Shown: positions 26,686 through 36,454, counted from the stretch's first letter. The stretch is 64,000 bases of DNA from Chitinophaga sancti (GCF_034424315.1 NZ_CP139972.1:7944501-8008500), one strand, 5' to 3'. The notes: a model not told the origin generated them from the sequence alone. Numbers and translations are program-made.

Positions 26686-27750
26686 CTATATACCTCTTGC
26701 ATTGAGTGCCGCCTGATATAAATGGGCATTTTTCATGTGTTCTGCGTAGGTGGCCGCAAATGCATGATAACCGGAAAAATCATATTTAGCGCAAAAATAC
26801 AGGTAATCAGTCTCCGGTGTATTGAGCACAGCTTCCAGCGTTTTTACAGAAGGGGTACAAATGGGTCCGGGTGGCAGACCTTCGTACCTGTAGGTATTGT
26901 AAGGGGAATCGAATTGCAGATGTCCTTCCCTGATCCTGCGCAGGCCAAAGTCCTGCAGGGCAAATTTCACAGTCGGATCGGCCTGCAGTCGCATCCCTTT
27001 CCTGAACCTGTTCAAATATACACTGGAAATCAATGGTTTCTCATCATTCTTGTTGGATTCTTCTTCTACAATAGAAGCCAGGATCGTTACCTGGTCAATT
27101 GTGAGGTTCAGGTGTTGTGCCTTTTCTTTTCTTGCAGTGGTCCAGAAATCCTCCCTGCCTTTTTCAATTTTCTTAAATGCATTCTCGGCAGAGGTGTTCC
27201 AGTAAAACTCATAGGAGTTCGGCATAATGGCGCACATCACGGTATTGGTATCCAGTCCATATTGCCTGAGGTATACATTATCACTGATCAGCGCCAGTAA
27301 GGTGGCAGAATCCGCCTCCAGGTTCGCACAGATCTTATGGATCAGGTCTTTCTTCGTTCTTAGTTTGGTGATGGTTAGCGTCACGGGTGACTGACGGCCG
27401 GAGCGGAGGATCTTGACGATATCAAAATTGCTCATGCCCCTGGTTATTTTATATTTACCAGCCTTTACGCGTTCCGGGTATCCCAGTTCCCGCGCCACCC
27501 AGTCAAAGCTGTTGCGGCTGCGTATAATCTCCTGGTCTGTCAGACCATTGAGTACATCGGTATAGGTGCTGCCGGTGCGGACATAAAAGAATTTGTTATC
27601 GCCAAATGAGCGGGTATTCGGACCAAACAGACGATATCCAAAATAAACGAGCGTACCGGCGGCCAGTGCAATCACGATCACGATAGCGCGGCGGATCCAA
27701 AGGCGTTTTTGTGGCTGTTGCTTTGATTTGCTTCTCTTTGTCTTTGCCAT
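26686..27750 (-). CDS. mltG: Endolytic murein transglycosylase MltG
   Basis: 354-aa cell-wall enzyme that cleaves newly made glycan strands and so terminates them. The N-terminus is basic (KTKRSKSKQQPQKR), followed by one membrane helix (about 20-40), a LysM-like subdomain (about 50-120) and the YceG/MltG catalytic domain. The catalytic glutamate lies in the ASIVEEESNK motif (E229-E231), and RLQADPTVKFAL and the final YLYFCAKYDFSGYHAFA segments are family hallmarks. It is co-directional with secG upstream, but a hairpin with a T-tract lies between the two. Confidence 0.95.
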   Translation of the reverse strand: MAKTKRSKSKQQPQKRLWIRRAIVIVIALAAGTLVYFGYRLFGPNTRSFGDNKFFYVRTGSTYTDVLNGLTDQEIIRSRNSFDWVARELGYPERVKAGKYKITRGMSNFDIVKILRSGRQSPVTLTITKLRTKKDLIHKICANLEADSATLLALISDNVYLRQYGLDTNTVMCAIMPNSYEFYWNTSAENAFKKIEKGREDFWTTARKEKAQHLNLTIDQVTILASIVEEESNKNDEKPLISSVYLNRFRKGMRLQADPTVKFALQDFGLRRIREGHLQFDSPYNTYRYEGLPPGPICTPSVKTLEAVLNTPETDYLYFCAKYDFSGYHAFAATYAEHMKNAHLYQAALNARGI

Positions 27751-27763
27751 AATGGATAGGTAA

Positions 27764-27789
27764 CAAAAAACCCCGCTTGTGGCGAGGTT
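27764..27789 (-). terminator. Probable terminator after secG
   Basis: An 8-bp stem with one mismatch (AACCCCGC at 27769-27776 with GCGAGGTT at 27782-27789) is followed on the minus strand by TTTTTT. It may attenuate rather than stop read-through into mltG. Confidence 0.55.
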
Positions 27790-27812
27790 CTATAATAGCT
27801 TTGTAGTCCAGA

Positions 27813-28148
27813 TTATTTAACTGGCTGAGTATTTGGTAATTGTGCAGGAGCTGGCGGTGTTTGTTGCATAGGTGCAGTAGTTGCATTACGTTCCATTACT
27901 GACTTGTCCTGTTTTACAGTACCTTTTGAAACAAACATTGAAGAGGTCATGCACAGTACAGCAATGAGCGCAGCAAGGATCCAGGTTCCTTTTTCCAGTA
28001 CATCGGTAGTCTGGCGCACACCCATTACCTGGTTACCAAAACCGCCGAAAGAGCCGCTTAAACCGCCGCCTTTAGGGTTCTGTACCAGCACGAAAAAGCC
28101 TAAGAACACACAGGCCAGGATGATTAAAATACCGAAAATCAATAACAT
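27813..28148 (-). CDS. secG: Preprotein translocase subunit SecG
   Basis: 111-aa membrane protein, the small non-essential subunit of the SecYEG channel. Two transmembrane helices (about 2-22 and 54-74) flank the conserved cytoplasmic loop VLVQNPKGGGLSGSFGG. The C-terminal tail is Gln/Pro/Thr-rich and variable, as in other Bacteroidota SecG proteins. It follows the 367-aa conserved unknown by 10 bp in the miaB-sigma54-lptE-unknown-secG run. Confidence 0.95.
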   Translation of the reverse strand: MLLIFGILIILACVFLGFFVLVQNPKGGGLSGSFGGFGNQVMGVRQTTDVLEKGTWILAALIAVLCMTSSMFVSKGTVKQDKSVMERNATTAPMQQTPPAPAQLPNTQPVK

Positions 28149-28158
28149 AATATATGTG

Positions 28159-29262
28159 TTAATTTTTGTCTGTTAGAATTTGTAATTCTTTGATCTTTTG
28201 CGCAAAATAAGCGCTTTTGCCGGGATTAAGCAAACTTAATTTCTGATAAATAAGTATGGCTGTATTGTACTGGCGTTGCTTCGCCCATACCTCTGCCAGT
28301 GTCTCTGTCACCATATCATTATTAAGTGTGATGCTGCTCATCGCCATTTTCTCTACCGCTTCAGAAACTTCAGGATCTGCATCCTGGTAGCTCTGGTTGA
28401 TCTGCTGACGGTACCAGTCCTTACTGGCCTTATCAGCAAAACTGGTTTTCATATCTTTCAGCCAGGAAGTGAAGCTCTTCATTTCTGCCCTGCCTTTTTC
28501 ACTCAGCTCATCTGCCTTTTCAGGATCTTTTAAACGCTTATAGGCAAAATAATCATCTGTGTAAAGCGGCTGAAATGTCAGGGTGGAACTATCTTCCAGT
28601 GCCGGCATTTCCAGCGGGAAAATCTTGAATGGCTTTTCTACTTCTTCACCTGTGATGGTTGCCGGAAGGTCGGACGCTACAATAATCGGTTCAGGTACCA
28701 TCTCTTGCTCTTCTTCTTTTATTTGTTCTTTTATAACTTCAGGTTCAGGCTCCTCTGGCGTAACTGTCACATTATCAGTTCCAATGTGCAGCTCGTCGTC
28801 GGAGGTAAATGTAGTTATTTCTTCGGACTCTTCCACAAAAGGTGCTTCATAAACATCCGCAGGCGTTTCTGCAAGCGCTGATTCATAGGCCGCCCCTTCT
28901 GTCACTTCAGCCCCGTAGGCCGGCTCCTCAGTAATTGTATCTCCGTAATCCTGCGCTTCATAAGCGTCCGCTTCCGCCGTTTCAGCTCCCGACTCATGCG
29001 GTGCTGCCACTACCGGTTCCACCACCACCTCATCAGTTGTGATAAAGCGGTAGAAATAATGCATATTATTACTGAACTGCTGTGCCTTCTTTACGGCTGG
29101 TGCCAGCAGGTTCTTTTGTTCGCAATATTGCTTCCGGGCAAGTAATAGCCTTGCCGCCGTAAAGTACGGATATTGTGAAATAATCCGATCTATACTGTGC
29201 TCGTCTACCTGCTTAATATCAGGCAGTTGGAAAATATGCTGAATGATCTTGTTTGCAGTCAT
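28159..29262 (-). CDS. Conserved protein of the lptE-secG operon, function unknown
   Basis: 367-aa protein that I do not assign to a named family. The N-terminal part (about 1-85) is helical (IIQHIFQLPDIKQVDEHSID). The middle (about 95-205) is long, acidic and low-complexity, with many Glu, Ala and Thr. The C-terminal part has helical TPR-like character (VTETLAEVWAKQRQYNTAILIYQKLSLLNP), ending in a FAQKIKELQ helix. There is no signal peptide, so it should be cytoplasmic. Its position between lptE and secG suggests a link to envelope biogenesis, which is inference. Confidence 0.8.
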   Translation of the reverse strand: MTANKIIQHIFQLPDIKQVDEHSIDRIISQYPYFTAARLLLARKQYCEQKNLLAPAVKKAQQFSNNMHYFYRFITTDEVVVEPVVAAPHESGAETAEADAYEAQDYGDTITEEPAYGAEVTEGAAYESALAETPADVYEAPFVEESEEITTFTSDDELHIGTDNVTVTPEEPEPEVIKEQIKEEEQEMVPEPIIVASDLPATITGEEVEKPFKIFPLEMPALEDSSTLTFQPLYTDDYFAYKRLKDPEKADELSEKGRAEMKSFTSWLKDMKTSFADKASKDWYRQQINQSYQDADPEVSEAVEKMAMSSITLNNDMVTETLAEVWAKQRQYNTAILIYQKLSLLNPGKSAYFAQKIKELQILTDKN

Positions 29263-29307
29263 ATAGCTGCTAAAGTATGAAAAAAATTTAAATACGAAGG
29301 CTACATT

Positions 29308-29829
29308 TTACCAGTTGGCAAACGACTTATTGAAAATATCATCCACAATCTGCGGCAGTATATTATTTTCTAACAAGCTGTTTTCCACTGCACTCGGCAA
29401 TTGCGTAGCCGAGAAGTCAGCCGAACGGGTAAATGCCTGTGTCCATCCTTTTTTATCACCCACCCGTTTTACGAAGGTGACATTAATGGTCACTGTCAAA
29501 CGGGAGGTAGCCGCCTTATCCACATTGGTCACGGCAGCATTGCTGAATGCATACCCCGTTATATTCCCCCTGAACTCATAGTCAGTATTGTCTTCGTTTA
29601 CCTGTACCAGCCTGGTTTGTGACGTTACTTTCGTTCTCAGTTTCTCCGTTACGTTCTGGCTCAGGGTTGGGTTATTGATCGGTGCCCTGTTGTCAATGAA
29701 TCGTACATTCACCGTTTTGGCGCCCGGATCAATACTGGCTCCGTTGGCAGAGTATTTAACGGTGCATCCACCCATCAGCAACAACAGTCCGATGGTCATT
29801 ATCCCCTGAAATAATCTGGTCATTGCCAT
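29308..29829 (-). CDS. lptE: LptE-family outer-membrane lipoprotein
   Basis: 173-aa lipoprotein. The signal ends in the lipobox LLLMGGC with the cysteine near residue 22. The mature part matches the LptE-type pattern of Bacteroidota: VKYSANGASIDPGAKTVNVR, NNPTLSQNVTEKLRTKV, and DYEFRGNITGYAF. LptE plugs the LptD barrel and helps place lipopolysaccharide in the outer leaflet. LptD is not in the window. The gene begins 3 bp after the stop of the sigma-54 regulator, so the two are translated from one mRNA. Confidence 0.88.
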   Translation of the reverse strand: MAMTRLFQGIMTIGLLLLMGGCTVKYSANGASIDPGAKTVNVRFIDNRAPINNPTLSQNVTEKLRTKVTSQTRLVQVNEDNTDYEFRGNITGYAFSNAAVTNVDKAATSRLTVTINVTFVKRVGDKKGWTQAFTRSADFSATQLPSAVENSLLENNILPQIVDDIFNKSFANW

Positions 29830-29832
29830 ACT

Positions 29833-31089
29833 TTATTCGTTAATGTTGTATTCCTTCAGTTTCCTATACAGCGTTCTCTCTGAAATGCCCAGATCCAGCG
29901 CGGCATCTTTTCGCTTGCCCTTGTGTTTTTTCAGCGCTTTTACAATCAGTTCTTTCTCCTTGTCAGCAATAGAGAGTGTCTCCTCTACTTCCTCGTGCAG
30001 GTCTATCTTATTATTGTCCTGGATAATGATCGGTTGTTGCGGTGCCGCAATAGCAGTTGACGTTACATTCGTAGTCACTTCCGGTTGTGGATGAAAACTA
30101 TGCAGCACATGGTTATCCTGGAAGTTAGACGAAGATGCATGCGCCAGGTTAGGGTTCTGCAGTACCTCAAAGAACATCTTCTTCAGTTCTGTCACATCCT
30201 TCTTCATGTCGAAAAACAACTTGTAGAGGATATCCCTTTCATTCGAAAAATCCCCGTTAGCCTTCGGCTGCGGTGCTGCCAGCATAGGCAGGCGTGGTGT
30301 TTCAGGCTGCTCCGGCAGGAATCGTCTCAGCTCCCGCGCGGTAATCAGTTTATCATGCGCCAGTACGGAAATCTGTTCTGCCATATTCTTCAGCTCACGC
30401 ACATTTCCTCTCCACAGGTAATTCACGAGGATATTACGTGCTTCTTCATCCAGCTGGATGGAAGTCGTCTTATATCTCTCGGCAAAGTCAAGGCAGAACT
30501 TGCGGAACAGGAGGGGAATGTCTTCCTTCCTGTCGCGTAATGAAGGTACCCGGATAGGCACGGTATTCAAACGGTAGTACAGGTCTTCCCTGAACTTACC
30601 CTGTTGTGTATAATCCAGCAGATCGCGGTTGGTAGCCGTGATCACGCGTACATCTGTTTTCTGCACCTTGGAAGAACCCACCCTGATAAACTCCCCTGTT
30701 TCCAGTACACGGAGCAGGCGGGCCTGTGTGCCTAATGGCATTTCACCAATTTCATCGAGGAAAATGGTACCGCCGTTCACAGTTTCAAAATAACCTTTAC
30801 GACTATCCAGCGCACCGGTAAATGATCCTTTTTCATGTCCGAACAACTCGGAATCGATTGTTCCCTCGGGAATAGCACCGCAGTTGACAGCGATGAAAGG
30901 GTTATGTTTACGGGCACTTAATGAGTGGATGATATTGGAAAATGCTTCTTTACCAACGCCGCTTTCCCCGACTATCAATACCGTCAGGTCTGTATTAGCC
31001 ACCTGGGCGGCCACCTGCAGGGCATAGTTGAGTACCGGTGAATTTCCTATAATGCCAAACCTGTTTTTAATGGACTGTATGTTATCCAT
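29833..31089 (-). CDS. Sigma-54-type AAA+ regulator without a receiver domain
   Basis: 418-aa transcription activator. The AAA+ domain fills about residues 12-240: Walker A GESGVGKE (41-48), the sigma-54 contact loop as GSFTGA (88-93, consensus GAFTGA) and Walker B GGTIFLDEIGE. A Fis-type helix-turn-helix is at the C-terminus (KKHKGKRKDAALDLGISERTL). It lacks an N-terminal receiver, GAF or PAS domain, so the input signal is not evident. The linker (about 255-375) is Gln/Asn-rich. It is placed between miaB and lptE, 58 bp after miaB. Confidence 0.92.
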   Translation of the reverse strand: MDNIQSIKNRFGIIGNSPVLNYALQVAAQVANTDLTVLIVGESGVGKEAFSNIIHSLSARKHNPFIAVNCGAIPEGTIDSELFGHEKGSFTGALDSRKGYFETVNGGTIFLDEIGEMPLGTQARLLRVLETGEFIRVGSSKVQKTDVRVITATNRDLLDYTQQGKFREDLYYRLNTVPIRVPSLRDRKEDIPLLFRKFCLDFAERYKTTSIQLDEEARNILVNYLWRGNVRELKNMAEQISVLAHDKLITARELRRFLPEQPETPRLPMLAAPQPKANGDFSNERDILYKLFFDMKKDVTELKKMFFEVLQNPNLAHASSSNFQDNHVLHSFHPQPEVTTNVTSTAIAAPQQPIIIQDNNKIDLHEEVEETLSIADKEKELIVKALKKHKGKRKDAALDLGISERTLYRKLKEYNINE

Positions 31090-31147
31090 ATCCTTAGTTT
31101 ACGAGGCTGACCATGTCAGTCCCGGCTGTGATCCAATTTATTTTCTC

Positions 31148-32569
31148 TTATGCCATTCCTGTTGCGGTACCGATCAGGGTGCCGGAGGTACAGCTATCTA
31201 CTTTCACCCAAACGTAGTCACACTTTTTGTAATTCTCTTTAGGAAAAACAATCACCTTATTATGCCCGGTTCTTCCAAACAGCTGATCTTCTGATCTTTT
31301 GGAAGTACCTTCTACCAGTACCTTGAAAGTTTTGCCTACATCCTGCTGCATGCTGGCCAGTGATTGTCCCCGGTGTAGTTCCACTACCTCAGCCAGTCTT
31401 CTCTTCTTCACATCATCCGGTACATCGTCCTGGTAACGGCGGGCGGCCAGGGTACCCGGGCGCTCGGAGTAAAAGAACATGTATGCCAGGTCATACCGGG
31501 AATACGCCATTACTTCCATCGTTTCCTGGTGATCTTCTTCAGTTTCTGTACAGAAGCCGGTAATCACGTCGGTAGAGATCCCACAGTCAGGCAGTAATTC
31601 ACGGACGCGGTCTACTTTCTTCATGTACCATTCACGGGTATAAGTACGGTTCATGAGCTGCAATATCCTGTTACTGCCGCTTTGCAACGGCAGGTGAATA
31701 TAATTACAGATGTTCTCGTACTTTGCCATCACATGCAATACCTCGTCCGTAATGTCTTTCGGATGACTGGTACTGAACCGTACCCGCAGCAATGGACTGA
31801 TCTGCGCTACCTTTTCCATCAGGTTGGCAAAAGTTACCGTCTCATTATCATTCACGGGGTTTACCCAGTAGTAGGAATCTACATTCTGGCCCAGGAGGGT
31901 TACCTCACGATAACCTTTCTGGAAAAGGTCGGTGGCTTCCTGGAGAATAGAACGGTAGTCACGGCTGCGTTCACGACCACGGGTAAATGGTACTACGCAG
32001 AACGAACACATATTATTACAACCACGCATGATGGATACAAAGGCCGTTACGCCATTTGAATCCAGTCTTACAGGGCTGATGTCGTCATAAGTTTCCTCAC
32101 GGCTCAGCAGCACGTTCACTGCTTTCTGGCCGGTTTCGGCTTCTTCAATCAGGGCAGGGAGGGTACGGTAGGCATCTGGTCCTACAACCATGTCCACCAG
32201 TTTTTCTTCTTCTAACAGTTTGGCTTTCAGTCTTTCTGCCATGCAGCCAAGTACACCTACCAGGAGTTCCGGATTGCGCTGCTTTACCTTTTGGAACTCA
32301 GTGAGCCTTTTACGCACAGTCGTTTCCGCCTTTTCCCTGATGGAACAGGTATTGAGCAGCACCAGGCTGGCCTCCTCCACATTGCGGGTAGGGCCATATC
32401 CTTCCTCTTTCAGGATGGAAGCCACGATTTCACTATCATTAAAGTTCATCTGGCAACCATAACTTTCTATGTAGAATTTCTTGGTATAAGTCTGAATATC
32501 TGCAGCCTCAGGAGCGTAAGCCTCGCCCTGCCGGTTTTCGTCATGCACTTTTGTTACCTGATCCAGCAT
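31148..32569 (-). CDS. miaB: tRNA-2-methylthio-N6-dimethylallyladenosine synthase
   Basis: 473-aa radical-SAM methylthiotransferase that adds a methylthio group to i6A37 in tRNAs reading UNN codons. The N-terminal UPF0004 domain holds the auxiliary cluster cysteines C39, C75 and C109 ([26 protein letters not shown]). The radical-SAM cluster is C184-x3-C188-x2-C191 ([10 protein letters not shown]). A TRAM domain is at the C-terminus ([20 protein letters not shown]). All expected cysteines are present. The first ~30 residues are a short variable extension. It lies 15 bp after the response regulator gene. Confidence 0.96.
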   Translation of the reverse strand: MLDQVTKVHDENRQGEAYAPEAADIQTYTKKFYIESYGCQMNFNDSEIVASILKEEGYGPTRNVEEASLVLLNTCSIREKAETTVRKRLTEFQKVKQRNPELLVGVLGCMAERLKAKLLEEEKLVDMVVGPDAYRTLPALIEEAETGQKAVNVLLSREETYDDISPVRLDSNGVTAFVSIMRGCNNMCSFCVVPFTRGRERSRDYRSILQEATDLFQKGYREVTLLGQNVDSYYWVNPVNDNETVTFANLMEKVAQISPLLRVRFSTSHPKDITDEVLHVMAKYENICNYIHLPLQSGSNRILQLMNRTYTREWYMKKVDRVRELLPDCGISTDVITGFCTETEEDHQETMEVMAYSRYDLAYMFFYSERPGTLAARRYQDDVPDDVKKRRLAEVVELHRGQSLASMQQDVGKTFKVLVEGTSKRSEDQLFGRTGHNKVIVFPKENYKKCDYVWVKVDSCTSGTLIGTATGMA

Positions 32570-32584
32570 TCTTTTCTTATCATT

Positions 32585-33253
32585 TTAGGAAAGCAAAACT
32601 AAGCAATAAAATCCGAAAATGACAGAATGGCATGGATGAGTGAGTATAAACTTCATGAGAGCCGCCGGGGTCTTGAGTTGAAGTTTTTTCATAATGTTTT
32701 TTCGGTGGGTCTCAATGGTATATATACTGAGGTGCAGGTGATCGGCAATCTGCTGATTGGTATGTTGCCGGCTGATGAGCAGGAGGATCTCCTTCTCCCG
32801 CCGGGTAAGGTTAAATTGCTGCAAAAATGCATTGTCCGTTTCAAAATTCTGAACGGGCAGGTGAGGGCGGAATGGAAAACAGGTCTGCCCCGAATGCACC
32901 AGGTGAATAGTATGATACAGGTCTTCTGCATTGCAGTCTTTAAGCAGGTAGCCCCTGGCGCCGGCATCTATGGCCTGGTCAATCAGGTGGGCATCATTGT
33001 AGCCGCTCACAATAATCACTTTTACCCTGGGATAGCGATCCCGGATCAGGCGGGTGGTATCTAACCCATTCATGACAGGCATATTGATGTCTATCAGTAC
33101 AATGTCGGGGAGCCGGGCACAAAGCAGTTCCAGGAGTTCCAGGCCATTGGCCGCAACGTGGGTGACATGGAGGGCCGGATCAGCGCTGATGAGATGGCGG
33201 ATGGCGGAGGTAAAAAGCCGGTGATCATCCGCCAGCATAATGGTAACAGGCAT
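32585..33253 (-). CDS. NarL/FixJ-type response regulator
   Basis: 222-aa two-component response regulator. The receiver domain (about 1-120) has the acidic pair DD near the N-terminus, the phospho-acceptor aspartate in VLIDINMPVMNG and the conserved lysine in YLLKDCNAED. A LuxR-type helix-turn-helix is at about 147-205 (LTRREKEILLLISRQHTNQQ). The last ~15 residues (HSVIFGFYCLVLLS) are hydrophobic and unusual for the family. It starts 1 bp after the stop of the histidine kinase gene, which is surely its partner. Confidence 0.93.
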   Translation of the reverse strand: MPVTIMLADDHRLFTSAIRHLISADPALHVTHVAANGLELLELLCARLPDIVLIDINMPVMNGLDTTRLIRDRYPRVKVIIVSGYNDAHLIDQAIDAGARGYLLKDCNAEDLYHTIHLVHSGQTCFPFRPHLPVQNFETDNAFLQQFNLTRREKEILLLISRQHTNQQIADHLHLSIYTIETHRKNIMKKLQLKTPAALMKFILTHPCHSVIFGFYCLVLLS

Positions 33254-33254
33254 A

Positions 33255-34070
33255 TTAGCAGCTTACAGGTACATGAATGATAAAGGTAGTACCACCCCTT
33301 CCGCTGTCTATGTGAATTTTTCCTGCCAGCGATCTGACCCGCGAATGTACACTGTTAAGACCAATGCCTTGCTGAATAGCAGGAGGAAGCCCAATTCCAT
33401 TGTCCTCTACCATAATTTCAAGGTAAGTAGGGCAGAAGAGGAGCTGTATACTGGCTTCCGAAGCCTGTGCATGCCTGATAATGTTATGGGTCAGTTCTAT
33501 GACAATCCGGTAAATCAATAGTTCCTGCCTGGTGCTGAAACAATGCTGATAGGCGTTGCAATAATACTGAAAGGCAATAGTGTTCCCGGAATCGAGGGAA
33601 GAAAAATAGGATTGTAATATAGACGTAAAGGGAGTGGTTTCAAAATGAGGGGGAATGAGGTTGTGCGTAGCCCGCCGCACATTCTGGCTGGTCTGGTCTA
33701 CCAGTTTCAATAGAGAGGTGGCCCGCTGTTCATCGTGCACTGAGTTGTAGCTGAGGCTTTGCAGGTTCATCCTGATGGCCGCAAGACTACTACCTATTTC
33801 ATCGTGCAGGTCTTCGGCAATGCGGCGGCGTTCCGCTTCCTGGATGTCAAGTTCATGTTCCTGTTGTTCGTGAATGCGGTTGAGAAGCATGAATTCTTTC
33901 TTTTTGTAGCGCTCGATTTTGTATAGCATGAAAATGAACACAGAAATGATACTCCACATGCCAATCAAAGGCAGCATACTGATAATGTCCCCTGATTCAT
34001 AGTTATAAAAATGCATGACCGCCTGTAGCGGAATTGAGGGGATAAAGTTCGTGAACAGATGAGTGCTCAT
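33255..34070 (-). CDS. Sensor histidine kinase, HisKA_3 type
   Basis: 271-aa kinase. One transmembrane helix (about 31-50) is followed by a coiled linker rich in Lys and Glu, then the HisKA_3 dimerisation helix with phospho-accepting H89 (RRIAEDLHDEIGSS). The HATPase domain follows with the N box ELTHNIIRHAQAS and the G box VEDNGIGLPP. There is no recognisable periplasmic sensor domain; the short N-terminus suggests that the signal comes from the membrane or from another protein. It pairs with the response regulator directly downstream. Confidence 0.93.
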   Translation of the reverse strand: MSTHLFTNFIPSIPLQAVMHFYNYESGDIISMLPLIGMWSIISVFIFMLYKIERYKKKEFMLLNRIHEQQEHELDIQEAERRRIAEDLHDEIGSSLAAIRMNLQSLSYNSVHDEQRATSLLKLVDQTSQNVRRATHNLIPPHFETTPFTSILQSYFSSLDSGNTIAFQYYCNAYQHCFSTRQELLIYRIVIELTHNIIRHAQASEASIQLLFCPTYLEIMVEDNGIGLPPAIQQGIGLNSVHSRVRSLAGKIHIDSGRGGTTFIIHVPVSC

Positions 34071-34303
34071 AGTTACAGAGAATAAGGGGTCAGATCCTGT
34101 TAATTATGAGAGAAGTAGAAAAGGTTGTCCCTATTATTTTACAATGCTAAGGAAAAAAAGGGTTGCAACATGAGTTTGAATGAAAATAATTTTTCTGAAT
34201 TCAGCTATGTGAGATTGTTTATATTTATAGTTATAATCAATTAATAATTAAACGCTAATGCGGGAAAGCTAATTTCGTACAATTTTCTCCCAACCCTATC
34301 TTT

Positions 34304-34311
34304 TACCTTTG
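34304..34311 (+). promoter_or_regulatory. Promoter -7 element (TACCTTTG) abutting the GNAT start
   Basis: It matches TAnnTTTG and ends only 4 nt before the ATG at 34316. Transcription would begin at or within a base or two of the start codon. Confidence 0.6.
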
Positions 34312-34315
34312 CGTT

Positions 34316-34795
34316 ATGACAATCAGAAAAATACAAGCCAGAGACAACCAAATGCTCGGCACAGTCATCCGGCAGGTATTCAAAGAATTCGGTATTGACC
34401 GCCCGGGAACCGCTTATTACGACCCTGAATTATTTTCATTGTCCACCCTTTTTGAAACACCTGGTTCCGCTTACTGGGTCGCTGAAATCGATGGCGAACT
34501 GGTTGGCGGCGGTGGTATCTTCCCTACCAAAGGACTGGATAGCACCTGCGTAGAACTGGTGAAATTCTACCTGCTACCCAAAGCAAGAGGAAAAGGATTT
34601 GGGAAGGAATTACTTTTACATTGTTGCGCCGGTGCAAAAGAAATGGGCTACCAGTCCATCTACCTGGAAACAATGCCTGAATTAACCAGTGCTGTACCCT
34701 TATACGAAAAAACAGGGTTCCGCCATTTATCAGCACCTTCAGGCTGCTCCGGTCACTTTGCATGCAGCATCTGGATGCAAAAAGAACTGGTGTAA
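34316..34795 (+). CDS. GNAT-family N-acetyltransferase
   Basis: 159-aa acetyltransferase of the GNAT fold. The acetyl-CoA-binding motif A is clear: ELVKFYLLPKARGKGFGKEL with the R/Q-x-x-G-x-G/A loop as RGKGFG. Preceding strands carry YWVAEIDGELVGGGGIF, and the C-terminal YEKTGFRHL motif is typical. It acetylates an unknown amine. The upstream -7 element sits 4 nt before the ATG, so the mRNA is probably leaderless. It is convergent with the GH28 gene, with only 10 bp between their stops. Confidence 0.9.
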   Translation: MTIRKIQARDNQMLGTVIRQVFKEFGIDRPGTAYYDPELFSLSTLFETPGSAYWVAEIDGELVGGGGIFPTKGLDSTCVELVKFYLLPKARGKGFGKELLLHCCAGAKEMGYQSIYLETMPELTSAVPLYEKTGFRHLSAPSGCSGHFACSIWMQKELV

Positions 34796-34805
34796 TAACC
34801 CGCCT

Positions 34806-36353
34806 TTATTTTTTAAAGGTATTTGAACGCCAGTCTGCAGGCCGCACAGGTATCGTATGCTTAAACTCAATATTATCACTCAGCTCACCAGTAATGCTGG
34901 TCACAATCTTATTTGCGGGTGTAATGAACTGCACATCCTGGAAAGTCACATTCCTCGTATCAATAAAAGACAGCAAGGTGTCCGCACTATAGATCTTTGC
35001 ATGTGCAATACGCAGATTCATGGCATCTGCACTTTGAATCACCTTCGCACAATGTACTGTTGCATTTTCTAATGAGAAATCGGTCATCGGTGATTCCGGA
35101 ATACCATCAATCCGCAGCAAAGCCCTGGCGCTGTCAATCACAATATCCTTTGCATGAATGTTCCTGTAAACAGGCGTTAATTTATTCACGGCCAAAGCAG
35201 GCAACCTGTCAGCCAGTGCACCTACATACATCCTGGTGCCCAGCATATCCCACCTGAAAGCATCCTGCTGAATACGCATCCGAATTCGTTCATAATAGAG
35301 ATGTTCACCACCACCACCCCGTGGTCTTCTTGTTTTAAAACGCAGTCCTACACCCGTATCATCAAATACTGCATCGTGTACATACAGGTTCCTGATCATC
35401 GCCGCCGTTTCACTCCCTACCGTGATCCCGCCATGACCCTGGCGCGCAAGACAAAAACGTACCACTACATTTTCTGTCGGTTTGCCGATCCGCAACCCAT
35501 CTTCCCCTCTGCCTGCTTTCATCGTAAAACAATCATCTCCGCAGCTTAGGGTACAGTATTCAATCAGCACATTCCTGCTGCTTTCAATATCGATCCCGTC
35601 GCCGCTTGGAATGCCCACAGAATTGACTGTAACACCCCTTATAATTACATGGTCGCAATAGATGGGTACAATATTCCAGAAAGGAGTATTCTCCAGCTGT
35701 ATGCCCTCAATAAATACGTTTTTACAATTAATGGTTGAGACAAAGAAGGGCAGGTAAACCGGTCCTCCATCATGCCCGTCATATACTCTTTCTGCCACAG
35801 GTCTGTTGGCACTGATCACGTTCTCCACCACATCCTGCCGCATCATTTGTTTGCGCACTGCACAATCCTTTGGCGGCCCCACGATCTTCCCTTTTCCTGT
35901 CAGCGCAATATGTTCCTGTCCGTTCGCATAAATACAGGCACCCAGTGACATCACTTCCACGCCTTCTGTACGTGTAAACACCACCGGTTGATAATCTGCA
36001 ATTTCCCCGCTGAAATTCAATACCGCATGTTCATCCAGGTGCAGGTTCACGTTAGAAAGCAGGCTGATACGGGGTGCATGCCAGTTGCCCGCAGGGATGA
36101 TCACCGTGCCGCCACCATGAGCATGAACGGTATTGATGGCCTGCTGAATCTCTTTGCTGTCTTTAATGGTGATGGTATATTTTGGAAAGGCCGGGATCTT
36201 AAAAGCCGGCATGGGAAATGGTGCTTTCACAGGTGCAATAGTAGCCGGCATCCTGCCTGGCCCTACTTCGTCAATCGTGGGAACATGGGTTTTTACCTGG
36301 GCATTTAAGGAATGGGTTATACAGAGGATAAAGGCTATCAGTAATGGTTTCAT
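34806..36353 (-). CDS. Glycoside hydrolase family 28 (polygalacturonase-like)
   Basis: 515-aa secreted right-handed beta-helix enzyme. Signal peptide residues are 1-19 (ending SLNAQ). GH28 hallmarks are in order: GDGIDIES, CGDDCFTMKAG (the DD pair), GHGGITVGSE and RFKTRRPRGGGG. These supply the catalytic aspartates and the histidine. It likely hydrolyses galacturonan side chains or pectin-like polysaccharides in the periplasm or outside the cell. No other pectin-utilisation gene or SusCD pair is close, so it is not part of a visible PUL. Confidence 0.92.
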   Translation of the reverse strand: MKPLLIAFILCITHSLNAQVKTHVPTIDEVGPGRMPATIAPVKAPFPMPAFKIPAFPKYTITIKDSKEIQQAINTVHAHGGGTVIIPAGNWHAPRISLLSNVNLHLDEHAVLNFSGEIADYQPVVFTRTEGVEVMSLGACIYANGQEHIALTGKGKIVGPPKDCAVRKQMMRQDVVENVISANRPVAERVYDGHDGGPVYLPFFVSTINCKNVFIEGIQLENTPFWNIVPIYCDHVIIRGVTVNSVGIPSGDGIDIESSRNVLIEYCTLSCGDDCFTMKAGRGEDGLRIGKPTENVVVRFCLARQGHGGITVGSETAAMIRNLYVHDAVFDDTGVGLRFKTRRPRGGGGEHLYYERIRMRIQQDAFRWDMLGTRMYVGALADRLPALAVNKLTPVYRNIHAKDIVIDSARALLRIDGIPESPMTDFSLENATVHCAKVIQSADAMNLRIAHAKIYSADTLLSFIDTRNVTFQDVQFITPANKIVTSITGELSDNIEFKHTIPVRPADWRSNTFKK

Positions 36354-36454
36354 ATGTGGAATTTAGGGGAAGATAGGGATTATTATTGTTTAATTGACAC
36401 TATAACTTCCTTCCGTTTTTTTAAAATTTATGATGCCGGCCCGGGGCCTTTTCC

